Origin: Candidatus Woesearchaeota archaeon
Lineage (GTDB): Archaea > Nanobdellota > Nanobdellia > Woesearchaeales > WJKV01
DNA length: 10,962 nt
NCBI GenBank assembly: GCA_019322855.1
Contig: JAHWIA010000021.1
Location: forward strand, 1-10,962
Direction of reading: 5' to 3'
The position numbers and the translations under genes are program-made. The notes under the pieces are model-generated. The model was not told the DNA's origin and searched no databases. It was given only the letters and a program-made list of their open reading frames with translations. Of the stretch, positions 1 through 5,385 are shown one piece after another (positions within the stretch are counted from its first letter, which is position 1; each line of letters starts with the position of its first letter).

Positions 1-208
1 AGAGATAGGAAAGGAACCAGATCTGAAAGAACCATTGATCATGTTCAAGGATTGCACAGTTGAAGATGTCTGCAACAAATTGCACAGGGATTTCACAAAG
101 AAGTTCAGGTTCGCAAGGATCTGGGGAAGCAGCAAGTTCCCTGGCCAGAAGCAGATGCTTAAATATAAATTAAAAGACAAGGATATTGTAGAGATACACA
201 TCAGTTGA
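1..208 (+). CDS. DRG/OBG-family GTPase, C-terminal TGS domain (5' truncated)
   Basis: The frame read from base 2 is open to the TGA at 206-208 and gives 68 residues; the gene begins before the window. The visible part is the TGS domain that closes archaeal/eukaryotic DRG-type (developmentally regulated GTP-binding) proteins. Its hallmarks are VEDVCNKLHRDF, then KKFRFARIWG, the KFPGQ turn, and a final DIVEIHI strand. DRG proteins are ribosome-associated GTPases; the TGS domain is thought to contact RNA or partner proteins. The GTPase domain itself is outside the window, so the family call rests only on the TGS segment, which is characteristic. A TATA box follows 26 nt after the stop, so the next gene has its own promoter. 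Confidence 0.88.
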   Translation, partial: EIGKEPDLKEPLIMFKDCTVEDVCNKLHRDFTKKFRFARIWGSSKFPGQKQMLKYKLKDKDIVEIHIS

Positions 209-233
209 TTTTGTTCTTGATTTACACTATACA

Positions 234-241
234 TTTAAATA
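234..241 (+). promoter_or_regulatory. TATA box (TTTAAATA) of the holin-like gene
   Basis: TTTAAATA lies 37 nt before the ATG at 278, after the stop of the DRG gene. Transcription would start near 262-264, leaving a leader of about 15 nt that just includes the Shine-Dalgarno site. Confidence 0.55.
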
Positions 242-263
242 CGATGTAATCATCTATATTGCC

Positions 264-271
264 AGAGGTGA
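264..271 (+). promoter_or_regulatory. Shine-Dalgarno AGAGGTGA
   Basis: AGAGGTGA matches the archaeal 16S 3' end (anti-SD CACCUCC) and sits 6 nt before the ATG at 278, fixing that start. Confidence 0.7.
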
Positions 272-277
272 AATTCA

Positions 278-610
278 ATGGCTAAAAGAAAGGCAACAAG
301 AAAGAAGACAACAAGAAAGCCGGCAATGAAACCGATGAAAGTCATGGCACCAAGAAAGCATCTGATTAATGCAAAGGCAGCAGGACTTGCAGTTGGTATT
401 CTGTGGGCGGTTTGTTTGTTCATCATGACTGTAGTCTGCATGTATAAAGGCTATGCTGCAGGTTTGTTAGGTGCGATCGAAAGCATGTACCCTGGTTATT
501 CTATTACTTGGGGCGGAGCATTCGTCGGATTGATCTATGGATTCCTAGACGGATTCATCGGAACAGTAATCTTAGTGTGGATCTACAACTACTTTGCAAA
601 GAAGTTGTGA
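278..610 (+). CDS. Small basic membrane protein, holin-like two-helix family
   Basis: This 110-residue protein has a strongly basic, Lys/Arg/Thr/Ala-rich N-terminus (residues 2-27) followed by two hydrophobic helices (about 35-57 and 80-104) joined by a loop with SMYPGYSITWGG. The loop, the following GFLDGFIG and the terminal WIYNYF resemble small archaeal and bacterial proteins often labelled 'bacteriophage holin'. That label reflects topology; no lysis genes are nearby and a cellular membrane role is at least as likely. The basic tail contains an imperfect 5-residue repeat (ATRKK/TTRKP), matching a 15-nt DNA repeat at 294-319, and could bind nucleic acid or anionic lipid (inference). The start is supported by the SD 6 nt upstream. 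The gene ends in TGA and is followed by a T-rich terminator. Confidence 0.7.
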   Translation: MAKRKATRKKTTRKPAMKPMKVMAPRKHLINAKAAGLAVGILWAVCLFIMTVVCMYKGYAAGLLGAIESMYPGYSITWGGAFVGLIYGFLDGFIGTVILVWIYNYFAKKL

Positions 611-624
611 TAAAGATAAGAACA

Positions 625-651
625 TTTTCTTGATTTTTATTTTTTATTTTT
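625..651 (+). terminator. T-rich archaeal terminator
   Basis: A run made almost entirely of T (TTTTCTTGATTTTTATTTTT and onward) starts about 15 nt after the stop of the holin-like gene and has no stem-loop. Archaeal RNA polymerase commonly terminates on such oligo-T tracts. The aRF1 promoter follows at once. Confidence 0.6.
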
Positions 652-658
652 AAAAACC

Positions 659-666
659 TTTATATA
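659..666 (+). promoter_or_regulatory. TATA box (TTTATATA) of the aRF1 cluster
   Basis: TTTATATA is centred about 29 nt before the ATG at 692. Transcription should start within a few bases of the start codon, giving a leaderless or nearly leaderless mRNA. A GAGGG at 684-688 resembles an SD but may lie partly upstream of the transcript start. Confidence 0.65.
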
Positions 667-691
667 CCATTTATTCAATTTCCGAGGGAAA

Positions 692-2221
692 ATGGCTTTA
701 GACGCTGTACAAAAATTCAAATTGAAGAAATTTGTAAAAGACCTCAGTGTATTTAGGGGCAGGCATACAGAATTAGTTACTGTGTATGTTCCTGCAGGCT
801 ATGACATGAATAAAATAATATCTCATCTGCAGGAGGAACAAGGTACGGCATCCAATATCAAGAGCGCTACTACAAGAAAGAATGTCCAGTCTGCGCTCGA
901 AAGGATGATACAGCATCTGAGGGTCATAGGAAAGACTCCTCCGAATGGTCTTGCAGTATTCAGCGGCAATGTCTCTGAAAGAGAGGGAAAAGCAGACTAT
1001 CAGGTATGGAGTGTCGAACCCCCTGTTGAACTGAAACAAAGGATATACAGATGCGACAAGACTTTTGTTCTTGAACCTCTTGAGACAATGCTCGAATCAA
1101 AAGAACTCTACGGCATGGTCGTCATGGACAGGAGAGAGGCAACATTTGCACTATTAAAAGGAAAGACAATCGTCCCATTGCAGAAGATAAGCAGCAATGT
1201 TCCTGGCAAGACAAGAGCGGGTGGACAGTGTCTTATGCCTGACACAAAAGTAAGGCTTGCTAGCGGTTCACTAAAGAAGATAGACAATCTGAAGCTTAAG
1301 ACAAAACTGAAGAGCTATGATTTTGAAAAAGGCAAGTTCATCAAGAGTCCGTGTGTGGCAGCGTGGTTTGTGAAAAAAGCAGAGATAATAACAATAAGGA
1401 CGCCGAAAGGAAGCATCAAAGCAAGCAAAGACCATTTATTTTTCGTAAAAGTTCCTATTAAACAGATGGACGATTATAAGATTGTGCAAAAAACAGCAAG
1501 AGCATTGAAAGTGGGAGATTTCTTGTTATATGTAAGAGGCAATACAATACAGGATGCAATCATAACAAGAATCTCAACAAGAATCACTAATGTGAATATG
1601 GTTGACATCACTGTTGAGAATCAAAACTTTGTGGCGAACGGTTTCATTGTCCATAACAGTGCTGCTCGTTTCGCAAGACTGAGGGCTGGAGCTGCAAAAG
1701 ACTTCTATAAGAAGATAGCAGAGATAATGAAAGAACAATTCTTAGAGCTGGAGAATCTCAAGGGTATACTCTTCGGAGGTCCGGGACATACCAAGCACGA
1801 ATTTATTGAAAAGGACTATGTTGTCGATCAGGTGGCGAAAAAGATTATCGCAGTAAGAGATCTTAGTTATACTGACGAGTTCGGGTTGCAAGAGCTTCTG
1901 CAGAAGTGCGAGGATACGCTTGCGTCAGAAGAGATTGCAGGGGAGAAAAAGGTAGTGAACAAATTTTTGAACATGCTGGCGACAGAGACGAACAAAGTAA
2001 CGTACGGACTTCAGCAGGTAAAGGATGCGCTGGAACTCGGAGCTGTCGACATTTTGCTTATATCAGAATCGCTTCCAGAACAGGAAGCAGAAGAACTTGA
2101 AAAGAAAGCAGAAGAGTTTAACACAGATGTAAGGATGATCAGCACTGAGACGCGGGAAGGTGTCCAGTTGAAAGAGATTGGCATGGTCGGCGCGATATTA
2201 CGTTATCCTATCGAAACCTAA
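692..2221 (+). CDS. prf1: Peptide chain release factor aRF1 containing an intein at the GGQ motif
   Basis: aRF1 recognises all three stop codons in the ribosomal A site and triggers hydrolysis of peptidyl-tRNA. The 509-residue product contains the stop-codon-reading motifs NIKS (55-58) and YRCDKTF (119-125) in the N domain and the catalytic GGQ (177-179) in the M domain. It then continues with a 143-residue intein (180-322) before the usual SAARFARLR (323-331). The C domain shows GPGHTKHEF and a final GAILRY. After splicing the exteins total 366 residues, shorter than the roughly 410-425 usual in archaea. The deficit falls between LLISESL and the following acidic helix, where the Cys-rich zinc mini-domain normally sits; no Cys pair is present there. 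The N-terminus is full length relative to human eRF1 (GGQ at 183-185). The next gene begins 2 nt after the TAA, implying an operon. Confidence 0.96.
   Translation: MALDAVQKFKLKKFVKDLSVFRGRHTELVTVYVPAGYDMNKIISHLQEEQGTASNIKSATTRKNVQSALERMIQHLRVIGKTPPNGLAVFSGNVSEREGKADYQVWSVEPPVELKQRIYRCDKTFVLEPLETMLESKELYGMVVMDRREATFALLKGKTIVPLQKISSNVPGKTRAGGQCLMPDTKVRLASGSLKKIDNLKLKTKLKSYDFEKGKFIKSPCVAAWFVKKAEIITIRTPKGSIKASKDHLFFVKVPIKQMDDYKIVQKTARALKVGDFLLYVRGNTIQDAIITRISTRITNVNMVDITVENQNFVANGFIVHNSAARFARLRAGAAKDFYKKIAEIMKEQFLELENLKGILFGGPGHTKHEFIEKDYVVDQVAKKIIAVRDLSYTDEFGLQELLQKCEDTLASEEIAGEKKVVNKFLNMLATETNKVTYGLQQVKDALELGAVDILLISESLPEQEAEELEKKAEEFNTDVRMISTETREGVQLKEIGMVGAILRYPIET
1229..1657 (+). other. Mini-intein inserted directly after the catalytic GGQ of aRF1
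   Basis: The 143-residue insert (protein residues 180-322) starts with Cys1 in a block A-like CLMPDTKVRLASGS. It has a block B-like segment GSIKASKDHLFFV, with His at residue 248. It ends in a block F/G-like DITVENQNFVANGFIVHN, whose penultimate His (321) and terminal Asn (322) precede Ser+1. Removing it restores the canonical GGQ-SAARFARLR junction exactly. There is no room for a homing endonuclease, so this is a mini-intein. Two positions differ from consensus: Ser245 where block B usually has Thr, and Gln311 where block F usually has His (HNF). Sampled 60-base lines are about 33-37% G+C, against 43-52% in extein lines of the same gene. Cys1, block B His, His-Asn and Ser+1 are all present, so splicing is expected but unproven. 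Confidence 0.95.
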
Positions 2222-2223
2222 AA

Positions 2224-2961
2224 ATGAGATTCGAAGAAGAAGCATTCAAGGAATTGTTTCCGAACAGAAAGATGCCTGCTATCGTTGTCAATTATAGCGG
2301 CAGGTTCAGCCCTTATAATGCCAATGTCAAGATGAACGGTGACAGATTATTCTTTTCATTATCAAAGGAATGGAAGCATGTCGACTTGACAATAAGGAAA
2401 GGCTTGCTACAAAATCTGATGTTAAAGCTGTACGGAAGAAAAGGGCACAAGTGCAAGAAGACAATTTACATTGATCTTTACGATAGTTTCACAAAAAATC
2501 TTCATCATTCCATTGCAAAGACAATGACCGATCCTATTCTTGAAGAATCCTTTAACAGGGTGAATGAAAAATTCTTTTTCGGTCTTGTCGAACAGCCTAA
2601 TCTTGCATGGTCAGGTTTTAGCAAAACAACCTTAGGGACTTACAATTATCAGACAGATACAATCAAGGTGAGCAAGTTCTTCCACGACTCGCCGCAAGAG
2701 ATGCTTGACTACATCATGTACCACGAAGTATTGCATAAGAAAGTCAAGTTCAAGAATACAGGCATCAATGTCATGCATCATACAAATGAGTTCCGGAAGA
2801 TGGAGAAAGCTTTTCCTAACCAAAAAACCATGGAGAAAGACATTGGCAATTTTCTGAAATGGAAAAGAAAACCTGTCGAACATAGATTGATTGCTGCAAA
2901 AAAGAAGAAAAAGGACAGCAGACAGTTTAGTTTGAAGAGGTGGTTGTTTGGCAACCAGTAG
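2224..2961 (+). CDS. SprT-like zinc metalloprotease
   Basis: This 245-residue soluble protein carries the zinc-protease motif HEVLH (167-171; His167 and His171 ligands, Glu168 catalytic), then HHTNEF (185-190), which supplies a third His. The region before it (SFNRVNEKFFFG, about 109-120; GTYNYQTDTIKVS, 138-150) matches the layout of SprT/Spartan-type and YgjP-type proteases. Eukaryotic relatives cut DNA-protein crosslinks; the substrate here is unknown. The N-terminal 100 residues are not recognised. The C-terminus is basic (AAKKKKKDSRQ), which would suit nucleic-acid binding (inference). It starts 2 nt after the aRF1 stop and overlaps the next gene by 14 nt, so it is translated in the same operon. 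It ends in TAG; reading through would add only about nine unrelated residues before TGA, so TAG is a real stop. Confidence 0.8.
   Translation: MRFEEEAFKELFPNRKMPAIVVNYSGRFSPYNANVKMNGDRLFFSLSKEWKHVDLTIRKGLLQNLMLKLYGRKGHKCKKTIYIDLYDSFTKNLHHSIAKTMTDPILEESFNRVNEKFFFGLVEQPNLAWSGFSKTTLGTYNYQTDTIKVSKFFHDSPQEMLDYIMYHEVLHKKVKFKNTGINVMHHTNEFRKMEKAFPNQKTMEKDIGNFLKWKRKPVEHRLIAAKKKKKDSRQFSLKRWLFGNQ
2937..2943 (+). promoter_or_regulatory. Shine-Dalgarno GAGGTGG deciding a TTG start
   Basis: GAGGTGG lies inside the end of the protease gene, 4 nt before the TTG at 2948. No ATG or GTG is available between the in-frame TGA at 2933 and this TTG, so the site supports TTG as the start. Confidence 0.65.
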
Positions 2962-3226
2962 GGAGCAGATAGAAGAACTTCTAAAACATGAGACACTTAG
3001 CGCGCGGGAGATTGCAGAAAGACTGGATCTTCTGATCAAGGATGTCGTAGAGCATCTGGTCCATGTAAGAAAAAGCGTCCAGCCTCCACTGAAATTCAAG
3101 CTAATTCCTTCGCATTGCAACCATTGCGGATTCGTGTTCAGGGAGCGGAAAAGGATCAAGACGCCGAGCAAATGCCCAAGATGCAACAGCGAAAGCATAA
3201 CAGAAGCCAGATATAAGATAGAATAA
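2948..3226 (+). CDS. Predicted transcriptional regulator, HTH fused to zinc ribbon
   Basis: This 92-residue protein has an N-terminal helix-turn-helix (about 5-40: EQIEELLKHETLSAREIAER) followed by a C-terminal zinc ribbon with two Cys pairs, CNHC (57-60) and CPRC (76-79). This is the architecture of the small archaeal 'HTH fused to Zn-ribbon' regulators (COG3357-like). The start is TTG, supported by a GAGGTGG four bases upstream and by the need for the first helix to be complete. It overlaps the protease gene by 14 nt, so translation is probably coupled. Its regulatory target is not evident; co-transcription with aRF1 may mean only shared housekeeping. It ends in TAA, inside an inverted repeat. 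Confidence 0.8.
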   Translation: MATSREQIEELLKHETLSAREIAERLDLLIKDVVEHLVHVRKSVQPPLKFKLIPSHCNHCGFVFRERKRIKTPSKCPRCNSESITEARYKIE

Positions 3227-3242
3227 GCCTTAAATAAGGCTT
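3225..3242 (+). terminator. Perfect inverted repeat at the end of the aRF1 cluster
   Basis: AAGCCTTA-AA-TAAGGCTT is a perfect 8-bp inverted repeat (realistically a 7-bp stem with a 4-nt loop) overlapping the stop codon of the HTH/zinc-ribbon gene. It could end the aRF1 transcript or protect its 3' end. No strong T tract follows directly, so classical termination is uncertain. Confidence 0.4.
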
Positions 3243-3254
3243 CAAACCACAATC

Positions 3255-3263
3255 TTTATAAAT
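3255..3263 (+). promoter_or_regulatory. TATA box (TTTATAAAT) of the histone gene
   Basis: TTTATAAAT predicts a start of transcription near 3285, leaving a leader of about 25 nt that contains the strong SD GGAGGG at 3297-3302 (8 nt before the ATG). Unlike several other promoters in this window it yields a leadered mRNA, consistent with high expression of a chromatin protein. Confidence 0.7.
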
Positions 3264-3310
3264 AAATCCGGGTTCTTTCAGAAAAAGGGTTAAAAAGGAG
3301 GGTTTTAACT

Positions 3311-3523
3311 ATGGCTGTAAAGAAATTATTGCCTTTGGCAGCAATGGAGAAAATTATGAGGGCTGCTGGAGCTAACAGAGTTTCAGAAGATGCGAAAGCA
3401 GCATTGAAGGAAGTTTTGGAAGACATCGGGCAGGAAATCGCTGCAAAAGCGAACCAGCTCGCAATGCACAGTGGAAGGAAAACTATAAAAGCATCTGACA
3501 TAAAACTAGCTTCAAAGGATTAG
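3311..3523 (+). CDS. Archaeal histone
   Basis: This 70-residue single histone fold resembles HMfB: the helix 1 region PLAAMEKIMRAAG (8-20), then NRVSEDAKAALKEVLEDIG (22-40), and the signature SGRKTIKASDIKLA (54-67). Archaeal histones form dimers that stack into DNA-wrapping hypernucleosomes. The DNA-contacting RKT triplet (56-58) and the Arg at 23 are kept; the Arg in the HMfB helix-1 contact (PIGRII) appears as Lys14. There is no long tail. It has its own TATA box and a strong GGAGGG SD. It ends in TAG, and IF5A follows 27 nt later in the same reading frame; the histone ends where the family normally ends, so TAG is a stop here. Confidence 0.95.
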   Translation: MAVKKLLPLAAMEKIMRAAGANRVSEDAKAALKEVLEDIGQEIAAKANQLAMHSGRKTIKASDIKLASKD

Positions 3524-3550
3524 ATATTTACAATTTTTAGGGGTGTTTAC

Positions 3551-3955
3551 ATGGCTGAAGGAAAAACTGAAGTAAAATCTGTTTCATCATTAAAAAAAGG
3601 GAGCAACGTTGTCATGGACGGTGTTGCTTGCAGGGTGACTGACCTGAGCGTATCAAGGCCAGGAAAGCACGGTCATGCAAAAGTACGTTTGGAAGCTGTC
3701 GGAATCTTGGACGGCAAGAAAAGGCAGACAATCATGCCTGGTCACGATACTATCGAAGTACCAATCATCGATAAAAAGAATGCGCAGGTATTGTCCATAA
3801 CCGGCGATACTGCAAATGTGATGGATATGGAATCATTCGAGACTTTTGATATGAAGATTCCAGAAGAACTGAAAAATGAGGTCACAGAAGGATGCACAGT
3901 CCTTTACTGGATCTTGATGGATGCAAAAGTCATGAAGCAGGTCAAGACGCAATAA
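3551..3955 (+). CDS. eif5A: Translation initiation factor aIF5A
   Basis: aIF5A binds between the ribosomal P and E sites and promotes peptide-bond formation at difficult sequences. The 134-residue protein has an SH3-like N-terminal domain bearing the loop SRPGKHGHAK (35-44). Lys39 in this loop is the residue modified to hypusine or deoxyhypusine in the family. An OB-fold C-terminal domain (about 70-134) follows. The length is typical for archaea. The start at 3551 is supported by AGGGGTG (3539-3545) five bases upstream. It lies between the histone and eL40 genes, with short gaps and no clear TATA box, so co-transcription with the histone gene is likely. The modifying enzyme is not in this window. 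Confidence 0.96.
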   Translation: MAEGKTEVKSVSSLKKGSNVVMDGVACRVTDLSVSRPGKHGHAKVRLEAVGILDGKKRQTIMPGHDTIEVPIIDKKNAQVLSITGDTANVMDMESFETFDMKIPEELKNEVTEGCTVLYWILMDAKVMKQVKTQ

Positions 3956-3992
3956 ATACAATAAAGATTAAAAATATCAATAGGTAAAGAAA

Positions 3993-4157
3993 ATGGTAAG
4001 ATTTCCACAAGCAGAAGCGCGGATGTTCACTAACATCTTTGTTTGCCAGAGATGCAAGAACAAGATGAAAGCGCCTATCAGGAAAGTCCTGGCAAAGAAA
4101 GTCAGGTGCAGGAAATGCAATTATCCTAATCTTAGACCTAAGAGAAAGAAGAAATAA
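3993..4157 (+). CDS. rpl40e: Large-subunit ribosomal protein eL40
   Basis: The frame from the ATG at 3993 to the TAA at 4155-4157 encodes 54 residues beginning MVRFPQAEARMF and ending NLRPKRKKK. It is the zinc-ribbon ribosomal protein eL40 (in eukaryotes made as a ubiquitin fusion): N-terminal FPxAEAR, two Cys pairs (C18/C21 and C39/C42), then YPNLRPK. It binds 23S rRNA near the factor-binding region. The loop between the two Cys pairs is 17 residues, longer than the roughly 10 in haloarchaeal or Pyrococcus versions; the extra residues are mostly basic. The SD is weak (AGGT, 3982-3985). The S2P-like protease gene follows after 12 nt, so the two are probably in one operon. Confidence 0.93.
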   Translation: MVRFPQAEARMFTNIFVCQRCKNKMKAPIRKVLAKKVRCRKCNYPNLRPKRKKK

Positions 4158-4158
4158 A

Positions 4159-4167
4159 GAGGTTGAT
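4159..4167 (+). promoter_or_regulatory. Shine-Dalgarno GAGGTTGAT of the membrane protease
   Basis: The GAGG core lies 7 nt before the ATG at 4170, immediately after the eL40 stop, and fixes the protease start. Confidence 0.6.
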
Positions 4168-4169
4168 AA

Positions 4170-5330
4170 ATGAATTATGTAGAACTTTCTACTGTAATTA
4201 TATTTCTAGCTGTCCTAGGTTTTTTCTTATTGTCTAAACGAAGAAAACTTACGATCCAAAAGATTATTTTCCCGTTATTCTACATTGTCATGTTTAGGAC
4301 TAGCATAGGCCTGAGATTCATGGAGAAGTACGGCAAGAAGTACAGGGATTTTATCGCATTCCTTGGAAATTGTTTTGTTGGTTTTGCAGTGCTTGGAATG
4401 GTGATGATCTTCATCCTTTTATTCTATACAATAGTCAAGAGTTTATTCATACCTGCAGACATCCCGCCAGTAACGCCAGTACTTCCATACGTTCCCATCC
4501 CAGGGTTAGGAACAATAGGTTTCTGGCATTGGATAATCGCGATCTTTGTCCTAGCCACATTCCACGAGTTCGCGCACGGCATAGTTGCGATCGCTAACAA
4601 GGTCAAGATAAAAAGCAGCGGCCCTGCATTCTTTGCAGTCCTCATCCCTATCATACCTGCGGCATTTGTAGAGCCTGATGAAAAGAATTTCAAGAAAAAG
4701 AGCGACATAATAAAATACAGTGTCTATAGCGCAGGTCCTGTCGCAAACATCATTCTTGGACTTTTCTTGCTCATCATTGTCGTGAATTTCATACTCGTCC
4801 CTATACAGATGCATTACACAGACGCAAAGGGGCTGGAAGTAAGTTCGCAACTGGATCCTGACGCGCCAGCATACGGCATGTTTGAAGAACCCACATTGAT
4901 TACTTTTGTCAACGGCATTCCTGTAAAAGAAAGGAATGATTTTTTGAAAGAGCTTCAATGCATAAAGCCAGGAGAGACAGTGACTCTTGCGAATGAAAAC
5001 AATGAATATTCAATAACAACAAGAGACAAGGACGGTAAGGCAAGTCTTGGCATATTATTTTCTGAAAAAAGAGAATGGACAACAAAAGGCGACGGCAAGA
5101 TATTTTCCTGGATACTTGACTTGATAAGATGGACAGCTTTGCTTAATATATTTGTAGGACTTGCAAATCTGCTTCCGTTAGGGCCAATTGATGGTGGTCT
5201 AATCCTTAAGACTTTGTTAGAAAGATTGTGCAAGGACAAGAAAAAGGCAATGAGATGGTGGGCAGGAATAAGCATATTCACATTATTGCTGTTGGTCGTT
5301 GGTCTGGGCATGTATTTCTTTTATTTATAA
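4170..5330 (+). CDS. Site-2-protease-like membrane zinc metalloprotease (M50)
   Basis: This 386-residue polytopic membrane protein has hydrophobic segments near residues 5-21, 64-87, 118-141, 153-167, 183-212, 319-337 and 366-385. The zinc motif HEFAH (132-136) lies in one membrane helix. The second family motif, NLLPLGPIDGG (333-343), supplies Asp341 as third zinc ligand. Between them, residues about 215-300 form a PDZ-like soluble domain (VSSQLDPDAPAYGM, then FVNGIPVKERNDF). This is the layout of S2P/RseP intramembrane proteases, which cut transmembrane segments of regulators or remnant signal peptides. The substrate is unknown; no membrane-anchored regulator is adjacent. The start at 4170 has an SD. 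The downstream operon has its own promoter, so this gene probably ends its transcript. Confidence 0.9.
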   Translation: MNYVELSTVIIFLAVLGFFLLSKRRKLTIQKIIFPLFYIVMFRTSIGLRFMEKYGKKYRDFIAFLGNCFVGFAVLGMVMIFILLFYTIVKSLFIPADIPPVTPVLPYVPIPGLGTIGFWHWIIAIFVLATFHEFAHGIVAIANKVKIKSSGPAFFAVLIPIIPAAFVEPDEKNFKKKSDIIKYSVYSAGPVANIILGLFLLIIVVNFILVPIQMHYTDAKGLEVSSQLDPDAPAYGMFEEPTLITFVNGIPVKERNDFLKELQCIKPGETVTLANENNEYSITTRDKDGKASLGILFSEKREWTTKGDGKIFSWILDLIRWTALLNIFVGLANLLPLGPIDGGLILKTLLERLCKDKKKAMRWWAGISIFTLLLLVVGLGMYFFYL

Positions 5331-5355
5331 ATTATATAAAAACAAATTCTAAAAG

Positions 5356-5364
5356 TTTATAAAT
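5356..5364 (+). promoter_or_regulatory. TATA box (TTTATAAAT) of the activase operon, leaderless
   Basis: TTTATAAAT is centred 26 nt before the ATG at 5386 and is preceded by a purine-rich AAAAG that fits a BRE. Transcription should begin at or within a base or two of the start codon; no SD is present, in agreement with a leaderless mRNA. Confidence 0.75.
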
Positions 5365-5385
5365 TCAATTTAAACTCTTCCAAAC

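Noticed and set aside
294..319. Short direct repeat as a possible CRISPR or attachment site
   Set aside because: Only two 11-nt copies at 15-nt spacing, fully explained by the coding repeat ATRKK/TTRKP.
278..610. Prophage remnant suggested by the holin-like protein
   Set aside because: No integrase, lysin, capsid or terminase gene or attachment repeat is visible; both neighbours are cellular housekeeping genes.
692..2221. Possibility that the aRF1 insert is a lineage-specific domain rather than an intein
   Set aside because: Cys at the first position, the block A/B/F/G-like motifs, terminal His-Asn and Ser+1, together with exact restoration of the GGQ-S junction, fit an intein and no known aRF1 domain.
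2632..3252. Open minus-strand frame of 206 codons across the SprT-like and HTH/zinc-ribbon genes
   Set aside because: It lies opposite two well-supported genes, shows no recognisable motif and has low-complexity Leu/Ser/Phe-rich content typical of an antisense shadow.
4424..4958. Minus-strand open frames opposite the membrane protease gene
   Set aside because: They overlap the M50 protease coding region with its zinc motifs and lack promoter, SD or recognisable domain.
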